Source: Eunapius fragilis
Lineage: Eukaryota; Porifera; Demospongiae; Spongillida; Spongillidae
Reading direction: 5' to 3'
DNA: 64,000 nucleotides
Assembly (NCBI GenBank): GCA_963681505.1
Contig: OY811976.1
Location: 1,205,715-1,269,714 of the forward strand
Made by a program: the position numbers and the translations under genes. A model generated the notes under the pieces. The model was not told the origin of the DNA, ran no database searches, and was given only the letters and a program-made list of their open reading frames with translations. How positions within the stretch are numbered: position 1 is the stretch's first letter; every line of letters begins with the position of its first letter. Positions 46,658-60,300 of this stretch are shown piece by piece.

Positions 46658-49600
46658 ATGGCGGAACCGTTGTCAGAAGGTAAAAATCAGTGAAATAATG
46701 AACAGAGCTTACGGGAATGAGAAATAACCCTTTGTGACTATTTCGTCCGTACCATATTCTGCAGTGTTTCATTGTGAGGTCTGCAAACAAAGCTTTGCGC
46801 AAAGTTGGAGGCTAACGAGGCATCTTCAAACGCAGAAGCATCTGTCAAACGTTGAGGCGCTTGCGATTGATGATCCATCCCATACTGACTCGCAGCGAGA
46901 GGTATACTTTGTGTTATTAGCTCTTGGCCAATGCTGTTACAATTTCCTTGTTCTTATAGGATGAAAGTGATGGTTACAAGGTAGAGGAGACCTTTATGTT
47001 GAGAAGCGACATGTATTCTGAATCTGATTCAGATGTTGAGCTTGAAACAGGCAAGCTAATTGGCTGCATATCTGTGTACTATAATAAGGGTATATGGTTG
47101 TAGACAATGAAGTGTGGCATGGGAACTCTCTGATTCATCACACTGAAAATTATTACCTATGCATTTCCAAGTAAAACGTTTGCACTCCTTTTCTTTCACT
47201 TGCACAGTCCTTGTCCAATGGTATGTACAGCATGCATATGTATATAAATATATATATACAATACATGCAATATGTATATCTGCATGTTGGGTAAATGTTT
47301 CATAATTTATTGTAGGGAGAGACTAATCTCCGCTTCATGTGGGCTACATTGAAAGGTGCTGGAGTAGAAGTACCAAGTCTCCATAAGGTTAAACAGTTTC
47401 AATTACCAGATTTTGTTCCTCCAAAAAGGGTATGATGTACATGTAGCAAAACTTGTAGCATACCTATATTGCAGTGACTATACTTACAGGTTCCGTCTCT
47501 TGTAAATACGCCATTCAATAATTTCTCACTGCCTTGGAAGCAGCAAGTTATCTCACCTTCTTGTCCGTTATCCAGTGGTAAATAACATATATACGTAAGT
47601 TGACCAACTGTACTCTGTGTAGAGACGTAGATTTTGAATTTGTTTTTATTTAAGTGAGACATTTCATGGGAAAAAGTGGAACACCGATAGCCGATTTGCA
47701 TCTCCAATGGCTGTATTTGATAATGGAGTGGACGTCTTTGTTCGAGATTACATTTATTTCCAACATCCTAGACTGGGTCTTTCCAAGGGTGTGATTGTGA
47801 AGTTTTTTCAAATGGTATGTTTATGTTTTGATAGGGCCACACCACAAGTATAATTTACTGCAATTACTATTAGGAATCTTGCAAGGAAGCATACTGTGAA
47901 ATTGACACGTTGGTTGATATCAATTGCTTTAATCAACTAGTGCTAGACACAGAGGCTTATATTCATAATCATGTTGAAATCATATTTGATATGATAGCGA
48001 TACCAATTTCAGCTGTGCATGGCGTATGTGAAAAACCTACTGAGGTGATTAAGTGGGATGAAGGTACTCATTCATACGGCCTAGTCATGAGGTATCTTTG
48101 TGCTTATTTAATTGCACCTTATGTTAATCTACTATTTCTATTATCCTTAGGATTCTTGCAATTATTTAAAAGTCAATCCTATCAAAATATAGGCAGCTGG
48201 AAGAAAGGTAGTAATGCTACCTCTCATCGTGTTCACAGACGACTTAAGTGGTAACAAAAGTAAAAAGTGGCATAAGTTTGAATCCTGGTACATCATGCTA
48301 GCTGGTTTGCCAAGACATGAAAATGCAAAGCCTCAAAACATTCATTTTGTGTCATGTACTGACCTTATGATGTGCTTGATATGACAGAATGTGTTGCACA
48401 ACAACTTCAACAGCTTGAACTTGATGGCCTCATGGTTTATGACTCGTAATACAAGCAAACTGTGTTTGTGATTGCTCCTCTTCTTTGTGTCATATGTGAC
48501 AACCCTCGTGCATCTCAACTGCTTAACCATCTTGGGAGCTCAGCTAATAAATTTTGCCGTTTTTGCATGGTGAGTGCAGCTGAAATTGATTTGTATGGGT
48601 TAATAAGAAAATTTTATTTAGGCTGACAGTGCTACACCATGTTCGATCTGTGAAGAAAGAACAAGGGACAAATCTTTGCTGCAAATACAGGAAATACAAT
48701 CCCGGCATACCGAAAAGGACAAATCTGAAAAGAGCACTGAGGTAGGATTGTGGGATGTCCCAAATTCATTACTCTACATCCCAGCAGACCTCTACAAGTA
48801 AGTTAGCTGTAAATTATAACTGTACCAACATATTCATATACATTCATTATTTTACAGATGCATTCCTGTTGAAGTGTTACATACAATGTTACTGGGTGCA
48901 TGCAAATACTTCTTGAGCAATGTGATGCCTACGTTGTCAAAAGAACATAAACAGCAAGTTCTTGCACAAGTTTCTGCTTTTAACATGTCTGGATTTAGTG
49001 TGAAAATACATGGCAATGTGTGCAGACATTATAAGTCATTTTTTGGTAGAGATTATAAGGCATGGGCACAAATGGCCATTTTCATTCTCCATCCGTATCT
49101 ATCTTCTGGCCAAAAAAAAGTGCTGCTGAGCCTTTCAAAGGTAGTTCATGATAATGAGTGTTTTCAGCCCCTCAGTTTTATTTTCATGCAGGTATTTCAT
49201 GCTGCATATTGTTGCCATTTTGAGCCATCGCAAGCTGAAGAACTGCGGCACATTTGCCAGGAGTATGTGGATAATTGCATGGCTCACATGCCAGAGCCGG
49301 TTGGTCCATAAACAGAAAACACACTACCTTCTACATCTGGTTGACTGTATGCTTAACTATGGACCATCATCTGCATTTAGTGCAGAAAGGTAATGAATGA
49401 TCATTAAAACCCTGTCTAATATATTCTCATTATGCTGTGGTGTAGGTGCCAATCATTCAATTCCATGGTTCGGCTGCAGAACATCTATGGAATAAACTTG
49501 CTCCCAGCAGAGATATAGCTATCCACTTTGCTCATGTGGATCACGTTCGTTATATCTGTGAAGGTGGCCTCTTCAACATGAATGAACAGTAAATATTGTA

Positions 49601-50340
49601 ATTGTATTCAGTGTTAAAATCTATATACAATGCATGCTGCTTTTATAGATGTGGCAGTGGGTTGCGTGAGCTGTACAACACAAATGATGTTCAACATTTC
49701 TTCAACTCTGTCCCCATGAAGGTTTAAAAAAATGCGAAGAAAATTTATCAACCAGGCTGTGGACGAAAGGTTTGAACTGTATGGCTCTTAAATTCATGGG
49801 GCACATTCATATCCTTCACAGGTTTCCACACATGTTCTATACCTTTTGATTTAGTCAAAATTGACACACAAGATCTCCAATCTGTAACTTTCAGCCAACT
49901 CCTTAAAATGGATCCTCCATTTCAAATACTCGGCCTGGACTTAGGTGATGTACGTCATCAAGCTGTTGTGCAGTGCGAAGCCGTGTTTTCTAATAATGAG
50001 CTCATCCACTCTGGTGATTATGTTAAGTTCCGTTCTCCTGTTAATGAGGTATAACAGTACAATGATAATGTCTGCTAAGTATGCAATGCATTTTATCTAC
50101 CTGTAGTTCTTGTATGGTCAACTCCTTACAACACTCCAGCTAACATCTAGTGGTGCAACTATGTGCTTCGTGCAAGGGTTCGAAGCAATGGCTCTGGTTG
50201 ATGGAACACCACTTTTGAATGAGTTTGACTGACTGTCCATTGTCTCATTGGCACGAACCATTCTCTCAGTGGATAGCAGCAACATACTTGCAGCAGTCTC
50301 CTTCGTCCATGAATGTGATGAAGCACTGATGTAACTTTGT
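46658..50340 (+). pseudogene. Element 1 C2H2-finger transposase-like gene (broken)
   Basis: Exon 1 is 46658-46679 (22 nt, MAEPLSE). Exon 2 is 46765-46901, with a C2H2 finger CEVCKQSFAQSWRLTRH...H. Later recognisable pieces, in order and homologous to element 2: FPSKTFALLFFHLHSPCP (about 47160-47220), GETNLRFMWATLKGAGVEVP (from 47316), VFVRDYIYFQHPRLG (about 47730), PISAVHGV (about 48000), FTDDLSGNKSKKW (about 48230), CDNPRASQLLNHLG (about 48500), IPVEVLHTMLLGACKYFL (48850), HYLLHLVDCMLNYGPSSAFSAER (49320-49390), APSRDIAIHFAH (about 49510, shifted frame), HSGDYVKFRSP (50000) and LLTTLQLTSSGATMCF (50120). Defects: frameshift and stop near 48370-48450, frameshift before APSRDIA, stop near 50231. 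Compared with element 2 it is clearly a different lineage, not a recent copy. Confidence 0.82.
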
Positions 50341-52271
50341 GGAAAGGAATGTGCAGCTCACACATGAAAGAGAAGAAACCGCATGGCCAGAAATGGAGGA
50401 CATGAGTGAATATGTAAAGTTGTGATAGAGATTTGAGAATTCTGATTTCACCAATAAATTTGTCACCTTTTTAAATGAATTATTATGTTTCAAGACAAGA
50501 AATTATTAATTCAAATGAATTAACTAAAATTAATTTTTTCAAATTGAATTCCAAACACGTTCAGAATTCGCTAAGAATCGGTCTGATTATAGTGTACGTG
50601 TATCATGAAAAGAATATCAAGCATCCATTAACTAAATTCAAGACAAATTAATTAATTACAACCGAGTATAATTAATTATATTCATAAACGTATGTCATTA
50701 TGTAATACCTTGCGTCATCTTATTGATGTGTCGTCTGCTCACGAGACTAACATTAAAATAGTACGATACATTGTGCTAAACCTCCGTTTCTGCAAAGATA
50801 AAAACGAGTCTTCACGTTACAACTACGGTACGCCCACGCTTATGTGGATTGATGCAGCGCAAGTGCGCAAATTAAAAATTCTGCGTGCCAGACTAGTGTA
50901 TAATAACAACAGGTCCTGACATGTTTTTGTTGTTGCCGAAGCACTATCAAAACTATATCCTACATACCATGCGCAAATTTAGTTGAGCTCCCAGATACTA
51001 AGTCATTTCGTGCATTGCTCACATACACAATAGTGGAACTAATCGTGATAACCGATTGAGTATTTTAACACGAGCTAGGTGTCGCCGCTACATCAAGCGG
51101 GAATGAGAATGGTAGTGGTGTTTTACCGTTTCGTTCGAGTACGTTTTAAGCCAAAGCGTTTGAGCTATCGAACAGTATATGGAGAATTTTCTGTTGATTT
51201 GTATACATGTAGCACGATTATTTCCCCATCTGTATCGTTTTTAATGTGCTAGTGCAATTTGGTTATATCAGCAAAAAACCATAGTGAGTCTTAATAATCG
51301 TGGGATTCGGGGATAAAAACACGAAGTTAAAGCAAGATCACACAATACACATTTTACCATACAGCAAATGTATAGTATATAATTATATGGGTCAATTCAC
51401 GAGAAAATGACCCTTCGCTATATTTTTTAAAGTTATAAAAATGACTCACGTTTGAATCGCTATAACTTCGGAACGGTAAACGCTACTGACTTCCTATTTT
51501 CAACACTTCATACTGCATCATTTCCCTCTGGTAAAACAGATTATGGGCTCTTGCATTAGCTTCGTGCCAGTGTTACAACGTCCGATACCCCTTGGGGTTC
51601 AAACCCGCCATATCTTTCGGCAGGAAGATTCAATTCACTCCCAGTTTGGTTTACACGTAGAGGGATCCTGTACCTATTGATTTGTTCTGTTCGTTAATTT
51701 TTTATTTATCCGTTACGGGGATACAACTCTGCAAAGTAAATGCATATTTCCCGGTCGTTTTGCGCCATTTACCTATTACGACTGACATCGAGGACATGAA
51801 ATTCAATTACTTCCTGTTAAATAACTATGTCTCCGCCCATCCATACATTATACAACAAGTACGGCGTTATCGCTTCTTGCAAACGTCTGGTTCTGTTCCC
51901 CTTCAACATAGCGAGCAGAAGCTAAAGATTCGTAATACATGGATTCAGCTGCCATCAGCCTGCGCAACACGGTACGTATTCTGTAGCGCATGCACGTAGA
52001 AATCGAGAGTGTTGGCTCGGTCAAACTGCTTCATTTATGCATGCACAACGCTGCAGAGCATGAAAGTGCACGGTGTCTAAGGCTAGCTTAATCTGAAACG
52101 CACCCGTCCTTTTTGACTTTTGCACACGCACAGATATATCAAACATGCATGCACCCACTTGTAGCTACTCTCAATCATTGGCCTACTAAAACCTCTTTCT
52201 TGTTTAATTTTTCTTCATTTGTGAACCAATTATATTTGGTTCTACAAAATAATATCCATACAAAATATAAT

Positions 52272-52272
<1 letters not shown>
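50341..52272. other. Right arm of element 1, no gene recognised
   Basis: No recognised coding sequence. A 105-codon ORF at 51682-51999 (plus) has no family I know. Confidence 0.4.

Positions 52273-52336
<64 letters not shown>
52273..52336. repeat. (CA)n microsatellite
   Basis: About 32 uninterrupted CA units. More CA-rich clusters lie at about 52950-53010, 53215-53240, 53360-53460 and 53690-53760. Confidence 0.97.
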
Positions 52337-52348
<12 letters not shown>

Positions 52349-52974
52349 TGCACACACTCACATTCATACACAACCTCAGATCAGAGCAATTGGTGTCATT
52401 TAATTCTGTCAGAATGCTCCCTCATGCTTAGTTTCCAATTGGTGGTGTGCATGGCATAGTTGATTGTTTGCCCAAAAGGGGTCAGGCGACTGTGGGTTTG
52501 CTGTCCCCCTGCCCTGAGTGTGACTGGAACTAAGGTTACCATTTGGTTAGCCCACACCTTGACGCTGGTCAAAGTAAGGTGGATAGGCTAGGGTAGAAGC
52601 CAAAAGGGTGCTACCTGCCATTGATGTATAAACAATAACACCTGTAGCAATACATGTATAAGTACAGCCATGGTAAGCAACGCAGCAGGCATTTAGCTGG
52701 AGTGATTGCAGCCCACCTCTACCATCCTTTATACATACATGTGTGACCTGCAACCATACCAGGTGTCAATATTTTGGGGACAGTGTGTTAGATGGGGTAT
52801 GATCAAAAGTGAGGGAATGAGTTAAATGGAGGGTTAAATGGAGGTGAGGCTTTCCCAGACATTTAGGCTCAGGGTAGAATGAAAGTGAGGTTTTCCCTGA
52901 AGATACTCCAGGCTAGAATTTAGCTGGGAATTTAGTGTTGCCATGTGCACTTATACACACACATGCACACTCGC

Positions 52975-53011
<37 letters not shown>

Positions 53012-54558
53012 TGTACACACACACCATGGGCAGTCAGTCACATCAATGCTTTGCTATTGCAATTTATTATATTTCCTAATTGTCGACCCACATACAAAAC
53101 ATTAAACTGTTTTTAGCTGTCATCCTATTCATCACATGCTTCTCTTTTGTATTTCTATTGGAGCCGTACCTTTGTCTTAATTGTCTTGTGTATCAATGTG
53201 CACGTTTATGCATGCACACACATACACACCACACACAGGCACTAGCATACACTTGCAACTGCAGTCACATGTTTATTGTTTGTGTAAATGTGTGTTTCCT
53301 TGCTCTGGCAATTACCAACAGGTCTTCTAGTTGCCTTTTGCACTTTCAAACATAGGCATGCACATACACACACACACACACACTAACACATACACACACA
53401 CATGGACACAAACCCACATGCACATGCACGCACATTCATTTACACACACAGGATTCATGCTTCAATCACAAACGTGCATATGTACACATAAAAATGGCTT
53501 TGGCAGTCATCCATCACACACACACATGCACCCACACACTCACGTACATAGAACTGGCCTCTGCTTTGTAAAATTATTATCTAATTTTCCTGTTGTCTCT
53601 TGTTGCTATGAGCACACTTACTAGATGTGAGCCTGCACTACAAGAATGCACACTTATGCACACAGGCATGCATGTACAAACACATACACACTCACACAAA
53701 CAAACAAACAAACAAACAAACACACACACACACACACATACACACATACACAAGTGCAAACCACCCGCACTCTCCATTCTGCCTGGTACACTCACATTTG
53801 TCCATTAGAGCTTGTTGGTCCTTAATTCACCATTTTGATTTTTTTTTCTTCTGCTGCTCCTGTTTGGCTTCCACTGATGTACCCATGGCCTCCACTAGAT
53901 GCTCATGTCCCATCACCTACACTAGATGCTCATGTCCCACGATTCTAAGTACTAACTTATCCGGTTGAGTAGCGCCAGCAGCTAGGTAGGTGCACAAGCA
54001 TGCACCATCACCCATAGCCGTTAAGGTTTTTAATATACAAGACATGTATCCAGGTTAAGAAGTATCTCCGATGCTATGGAGAGATAGTTTCTGAGCTAGC
54101 TTTCTGTGATTCCATTAATTGCCTTTCACCTTGACCCATCCATGTCTGTGTGGGCTCATCTCATGCCATCCCCCACCATCATGATAAACCTGCTAACCAA
54201 AATAGGCTCAGTGACTTAAGCTCACCTCAGTGTATTGCTGGAAGCTTTGGTAAGGCTCATGGCTCTAGACCTGTCCACCACCTATCCAAACCCCTAACGC
54301 TATACACAGCATGGGCCACAAAGATCGAAAATATGCCTGTTTTATGACACCAATTATTATGGTCTGGGGTGAGTGTTTCCACTTGTTGCTGAGTTCTATG
54401 GATAGAGGCATTAGCTATAGACTGGCCTCTGCTTCACCTCCTTACACATAGCTAATGGATTTCCAGATGTCATTTAGAGATTGATTGTGTATGTGCTTGT
54501 GTGTGTGTGCGTGTCTATGTGTATTTTGTATGTGTTGTGTGTGTACATGTGAATGAGT

Positions 54559-54564
<6 letters not shown>

Positions 54565-54629
<65 letters not shown>
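54565..54629. repeat. (GT)n microsatellite
   Basis: About 32 GT units with one C interruption. A CA-rich stretch lies 200 bp on (54826-54900), so the two could form an inverted pair. Confidence 0.95.
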
Positions 54630-54631
<2 letters not shown>

Positions 54632-54906
54632 CCTGTGTGGTGTGATTGAAACGTGTATTCTGGAAAAGGGCTTGGGTTGGAAGCCTTGCATACCTGGCAG
54701 TGAATATCATTGCTACCCTATCACTACTGATAGTGGTTAGACTGGGCCTCTGTAAAGTTTGGATTGGATTGAGTGTAATAGTATTCACATCCAACTGCTC
54801 CCATGTACCCATGAGTTCTAGCAACACACACCTACACACACACACACACACACACACACTCATGCACACACACTCATGCACATACACACACAACACGTAC
54901 AAAGCA

Positions 54907-55032
54907 CATACATACATACATACATACATACATACATACATACATACATACATACATACATACATACATACATACATACATACATACATACATACATACA
55001 TACATACATACATACATACATACATACATACA
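54907..55032. repeat. (CATA)n microsatellite, about 31 units
   Basis: 126 bp of perfect tetranucleotide repeat inside element 1. A second (CATA)n array lies in element 2 at 58356-58519. Confidence 0.97.
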
Positions 55033-55519
55033 AATGTATAAACGAGATGGAGTAAATGGAATTTAGAATTCTGAGGCAGCTTATAGCTGATGCCTCTGTG
55101 CATGTACCTTAGCAACAAGTGGAAAATTGGTGTCATTATAAAACAGGTTCATGTTTGGCATGCCAGCTCTGCGGAAATGTCAAGGCTTGTTTTGGAACAT
55201 AACTGGAGTAATATTTTGTTCTGTAATAACCTTTTCTGTGTACAATAAATATCATCCGACTATTCAAGTAAACTGCATGAGAAATATTTAGCGATTACGA
55301 ACCAGCCCAGGCCACACGCAATGTATTGCAACCCGATAACAGACCTTATACGCCCTCGGTACGATCTGTTTACGGCACGGAGAAACACGATGGCCCGTCA
55401 TAAATACTGGCACCCGACGCAACCATAAAGGGTTAAATTCGCCATCGTTACAGTATGCATGGTTTACCTATTACGACATACCATAACAGGAAATTTACGG
55501 TAACCGTAGATCGAGGGCC

Positions 55520-55534
55520 AAAATTTTGGTTGTG
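55520..55534 (-). repeat. Right TIR of element 1
   Basis: Inverted copy of CACAACCAAAATTTT followed by TA (55535-55536). Confidence 0.75.
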
Positions 55535-56011
55535 TACCGTAATGTTCTAATTATGTACGTGTGTTTTACGGCCCTCTTGGGCGAGGTTGACTTATGAAGC
55601 TAGCTAGGCCCCTGCGACGAGATAAAACGACGGAAAAAGGAAGAAACTAAAAGGAAATCAAAAGGAAGATTAATAAAGGTACGGCTGTCGGAGATGCTAT
55701 TTTAGAAGGACGGGCGGTGGTATAGATAAATGAGCCGTAGAGTGAAGTGTTATTAATGGACTCACAGCGATTCAGGGCTTTGATTCCGGGCCCGTGACAG
55801 CACGCAATATCACCCGGAAGAGCGTGCTTTCGAATTTTGCGCGCCATGTGCTCTCGAAATTGTGAGTGGACCGATTTCATATGAATGATTTCTCGGTCCC
55901 GGAGGATTATTTGTATGCGCACGGGGTATTTCGAGAGCAACGTCGCGCGCGAACGTGCATTTTTGTACGTGACCAAGGAACCTACCGTGTACGCGTAATA
56001 GAATTATCGTA
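55535..56011. other. Spacer between the two transposons
   Basis: 477 bp, no gene recognised. It contains two nearby inverted GC-rich phrases (CGCGCCATGTGCTCTCGAAAT and ATTTCGAGAGCAACGTCGCGCG, about 55838 and 55927). Confidence 0.4.
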
Positions 56012-56024
56012 CACAGCCAAAAGT
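56012..56024 (+). repeat. Left TIR of element 2
   Basis: CACAGCCAAAAGT preceded by TA (56010-56011). It shares CACARCCAAAA with element 1. Confidence 0.75.
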
Positions 56025-56030
56025 TATATA

Positions 56031-56200
56031 TTGGTACATTGGATGTTACGGTATTGTTACAAGATGATATCATTGTTGTAAGCCATCTTGATATCAATGA
56101 TTGGTACGCACCCGTTGGACAAAGTTGGTACAATGACTGTTGAATTAATAACCGTACAAACATGATAACAACCTGTACCATGGCATGTTACAATATTGGA
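56031..56200. repeat. Subterminal motif cluster, left end of element 2
   Basis: TTGGTAC occurs at about 56031, 56101 and 56125, and GTTACAA-type motifs at about 56055 and 56187, with ACAACCTGTACC at about 56169. In En/Spm-like elements such motifs are binding sites of the accessory protein. That role here is inference. Confidence 0.5.
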
Positions 56201-57309
56201 TCACTGCATGATGGGTAGGAAAATTAATCCTAATAACTGTGTCTATAGATCCATATCCGTATATTCTTGTTCTCATATCTTGGATAGGTACGTTGCCATT
56301 AAAAATTAATAAACTTAACAATTACAAATTATAACGAATGTGTCCAGTACTCTCTTCAGTTGATTCGGGCCCATAAACACCAGAACGATGACGAGCGCGA
56401 GCGTTGGTCATTCAATGTTCCATGTCCTATCGCAACTGCCATAGAGTAACCTAACAAAGTGATACATACACATGGTGAAAATGCACACATGCAGCTATCC
56501 AGAACGCAGAGGCCTACATGGTTTACGACGCCAAGTGAACCATCACGAGATGCAAGTTAGAACTTCATACGACAATGCATCTCTAGAATGGGCCAAACAT
56601 ATTGGTTAAAAATGGATGATCAAGATTTAAGCCTTTACCTGTAACGGTGGCAAGCGTGTAGTCATAGCGAAGCCCCGCTCCGCTACTTCACGAAGGCCAA
56701 AAACCTCCCGTGTATCCAATCATCATTCTGTCAACAGATGTTACATGTAGTGAGTTATGAATGTGAATTTAAAAAAAAAAACACTTACCCTCAAACTTAA
56801 TTCTTTAGTTCTCTGACATGCCTGCAAGATAACAACACCATGATTCCAATTGGTGCTCACCTCAACTAAACATACCTGTAGTTAAACACCCTCTGCTGAA
56901 CGTGGAACGATGAAAGGATGGGCGCAAAGGATGTGGCACTTAACATGTTTCGCTCTGATGTGAAAGTAATATCACTTCGTTGTTGTAAAGACACCGCCAT
57001 TAGAACCAGCAGACAATAGAATTGCAAAAGACGCAGCACCGATAAAAATAATACACTGTGTTCCTTATTCTATCTGTACCTTTGAGTTTAACCTAGCCTG
57101 ACCAGTGAATCGGAGTGTTTACAACCTGGCGCACGTCAACTCGATTGCAAACGCAACGCGGCAAATTATTTTTAATAACCACTATCTGGTGATTTATAAA
57201 CCAACTTTTATTCAATACAATCATATCTACGATACACCGTTGCCTAAAGTTCCATTCTAATAGGTGGTGAGGTTTCTAGCTAGGTTACACCACATTTATA
57301 CACATTATA

Positions 57310-60300
57310 TTAACACATACAATATACATTGTAGCAGTACATATAATTCCTGTAGTCATGTATAAAGTGCAGTCCAGGTGCATCTACCTCTTCTTGCTCC
57401 AGCAGTACAGATGCAGAGGCCTCCTCAAATTTGCAACTGTCTGCACACAGGTGGACAAATGACACTGATTTTGATACATTTGTCGCTTCAGTTGTGAAAA
57501 TCGTCTTTGTTAGTTCAAAAATAGGACAGTCGTGGTGACTAAGAAGTGGTACAGCATTGCTGATGCAAGGTTGAAAGCCCTGTATGATACAAAATACAGT
57601 GCCACCAGTTGACTTGCAGGTGGTGAGCAATACCCCAAACTTGAAGTTCTGAAAGAAATATAAATATGTAAACAACGAGAACAATTTGAGCTTTGAGTCC
57701 ATACCTCAAAAGGGACACACAATTCCACGTATTCACCACTATGTACCAGCTGCAACGATTTAGAGATTACACCTCGATACTGCAAAACCTTCTCAGAAAC
57801 ATGCGTGTGGTTCAGGGTAACATCAAAAGGTGGCATGAGGTTTTGCAGCTCCGTAAGACAGCACTCTTCATACCCTACTACACCAATTGCAATCGATTTT
57901 AAAACTGAAATCTTGGTTCTGTGACACAACTGAAGGTTGTAATGATTATACATGTACAAGGAATATATCGACATACCAATCGTGGTGATCCATGCTGATA
58001 TATTTGCTTTCCACTAAAGAGGACACTTTTTGATGTGCCATAGAGATATGCCTGAGCACAGTTAGATGAGTACAGGTCTCTGAGAGCTCCTCCACACCTA
58101 TAAGAATCAAGCAAAAATGACTTATATGTCAAAAAGTGCATGCATGCATCTACTTTTCAGAGTCGCCATAGCAGCCTCCATCTGTAATAGCACGGATGTG
58201 TTGCAGGATAGCAAAATGTTTAGCTATATCACGGCTGGGAGCCCGTCTATTGCTAAAAATATTTTGCTCCCTAACCTTTGAATTATAGTACTCAAACCTA
58301 CAAAGCAAGCAAGCAATATTCAATGGATAGTTTAATAGCATGCACACAATACACTCACATACATACATGCATACATACATTCATACATACATGCATACAT
58401 GCATACATACATACATACATACATACATACACACATACATACATACATACATACATACATACATACATACATACATACATACATACATACATACATACAT
58501 ACGTACGTACATACATACAACAACTATCAAATGCAGACATGAAACACTGGCATGTACCTTGTATTGGTACAATTCATTGTATAACATGCATGTTTACCTT
58601 TCAGCACTGAAGGCAGCTGTTGGTCCATACTGCATAAAACACTGGGGAATGTGAAGGACAAGATGGATCTTCAGTTTATGTATAAGTTCTGGCATGAATT
58701 CATTCACAGTGTCCACAAATGACTGGCATATTGCCTGCCATTCATCGAATAAAGATGGTGCAAAACTATCACAGTACATCATCTTGAAGACCTGAAAGAA
58801 TGGAACATTAAAAGTACTGGTTATTTATTTCATTGCATGTACCTTGGAATAGCTCAAAAGTACTTTTTTGTGACCCTCACTAACATATGGATCAAGAATA
58901 AATGGTGCCATTTGTGACCATGCTTTAAAATCACGGCCAACAAATGATCCATAGTACCAGCACACATTTCCGTACATTTTTGTCTCAAAACCAGACGTGT
59001 TAAAAGCCTTTACACGGGCAAGGATCTCTTTTTTCTGATGCAAAGAAAATAATGGCATAACTTGCTTCAGTATGTACTTGCATGAACCAAGTGGTACTGT
59101 ATGAAGAGGTTCAACAGGAAGGGCTCTGTAAAGAAGCAATTGTAATCCTCATAACAAAACATTTGAACTCACATATAGATATTCAGTTTTAAACCACAAA
59201 GAAACGGATTTGGTGTAGCCCTCAAGCCATACAAAGTAGATAGCTCTGCTTTACGTTCATTTGTCCTTGCAGACTTAATTTCAGCTATTTGAGCAATTGA
59301 TTTTTCCAGTGACCTGATCTCTGCAATTACTTTAGGAGACTCAATCCTGTCAGCCTTTAAAAGGGATGTTAAACTTAAAAGGTTAAGTTGAAAAACTGTA
59401 AGCACATAGCACTTACCATACAAATGCGGCAATATTTATTAGCAGTAGCTCCAAGATGATTTGCCAGCTCCGAAGCACGTGGATTATCAGCAACAATGCA
59501 CATTACTGGGGTAATGACCAAAACATCCGTTTTTTGATGTGCATCATTGGCCTGAACCCCTTCATTCTCAAGTTTTTCCAATTCAGCCACAATGGGTGTA
59601 CTCATGTCCAATGGAGAAACCTTATCTGATGTGCAAAGAAACACCAAATTGGGCAATTTGGCATTTTCCTGGTGGGACAGGCCAGCAAAAACAAGATACC
59701 AGGAATTGAAGGCATGCCACTTTTTGCTCCGATTGCCACTAGTGTCGTCGCAAAATAAAACCACAGGCATCACTACTACTGGCCTCCCAGCGGCTTTCAT
59801 CTTCAATGGATGAGGAGAAAAGTAATCTGTAGTTTCCTGCAAAAGTGAAGAAACGTATGTCATTCTACATACAAGAAGTAATGATTATTCACCTGCAAAC
59901 CAAATCTTTGGAATCCTTGTTCGCGCCATCTAATGATTGATGACGGTGGAGGTGATAGACATTCAATTGATGATATGGGCATGGTTACAGTATGGTAAAT
60001 GACAAAGCAGTCATTCGGGATAAAACAATCAGACGAATACTCAGGTGTGCTACAGAACTGCTCATTACTAAGGAGAACCTCAATTTCACTGTAGAGTTCA
60101 TTAGGCAAGTTCTGAGTATATAAGACCACACAAGATAAAACCACACAAGATAGGAATTATATTTTAAAAACTAACCATGGCAAAAAACCTCAGTACAACT
60201 CCTCTAACTGTCCCAAACTGAGCATGGTTGAAGTTAACACAATCACGAACAAACACATGAGTACCATCCATCAGAGTAACCATAGGTGTGTGGTAGCGTG

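Larger units (their letters stand above)
44832..55534. mobile_element. Two-gene CACTA-like DNA transposon, element 1 (decayed, 10.7 kb)
   Basis: 15-bp terminal inverted repeats CACAACCAAAATTTT at 44832-44846 and 55520-55534, each flanked by TA. GTACCG/CGGTAC motifs recur just inside both ends. It holds the divergent gene pair (partner on minus, transposase on plus) and, to the right of the genes, about 5 kb of sequence swollen by microsatellites. The two genes are damaged. The whole plan matches element 2 in mirror orientation. Confidence 0.72.

Noticed and set aside
50692-51999. ORFs at 50692-50919 and 51682-51999 as extra genes of element 1
   Set aside because: No counterpart in element 2, no recognised domain and no supporting splice signals.
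54474-55136. ORFs encoding MYVC/HTYI/HTHT repeats (also 52113-52403, 53331-53968 and 58278-58654)
   Set aside because: They are translations of CA, GT and CATA microsatellites. At 58356-58519 the repeat lies in an intron of a supported gene.
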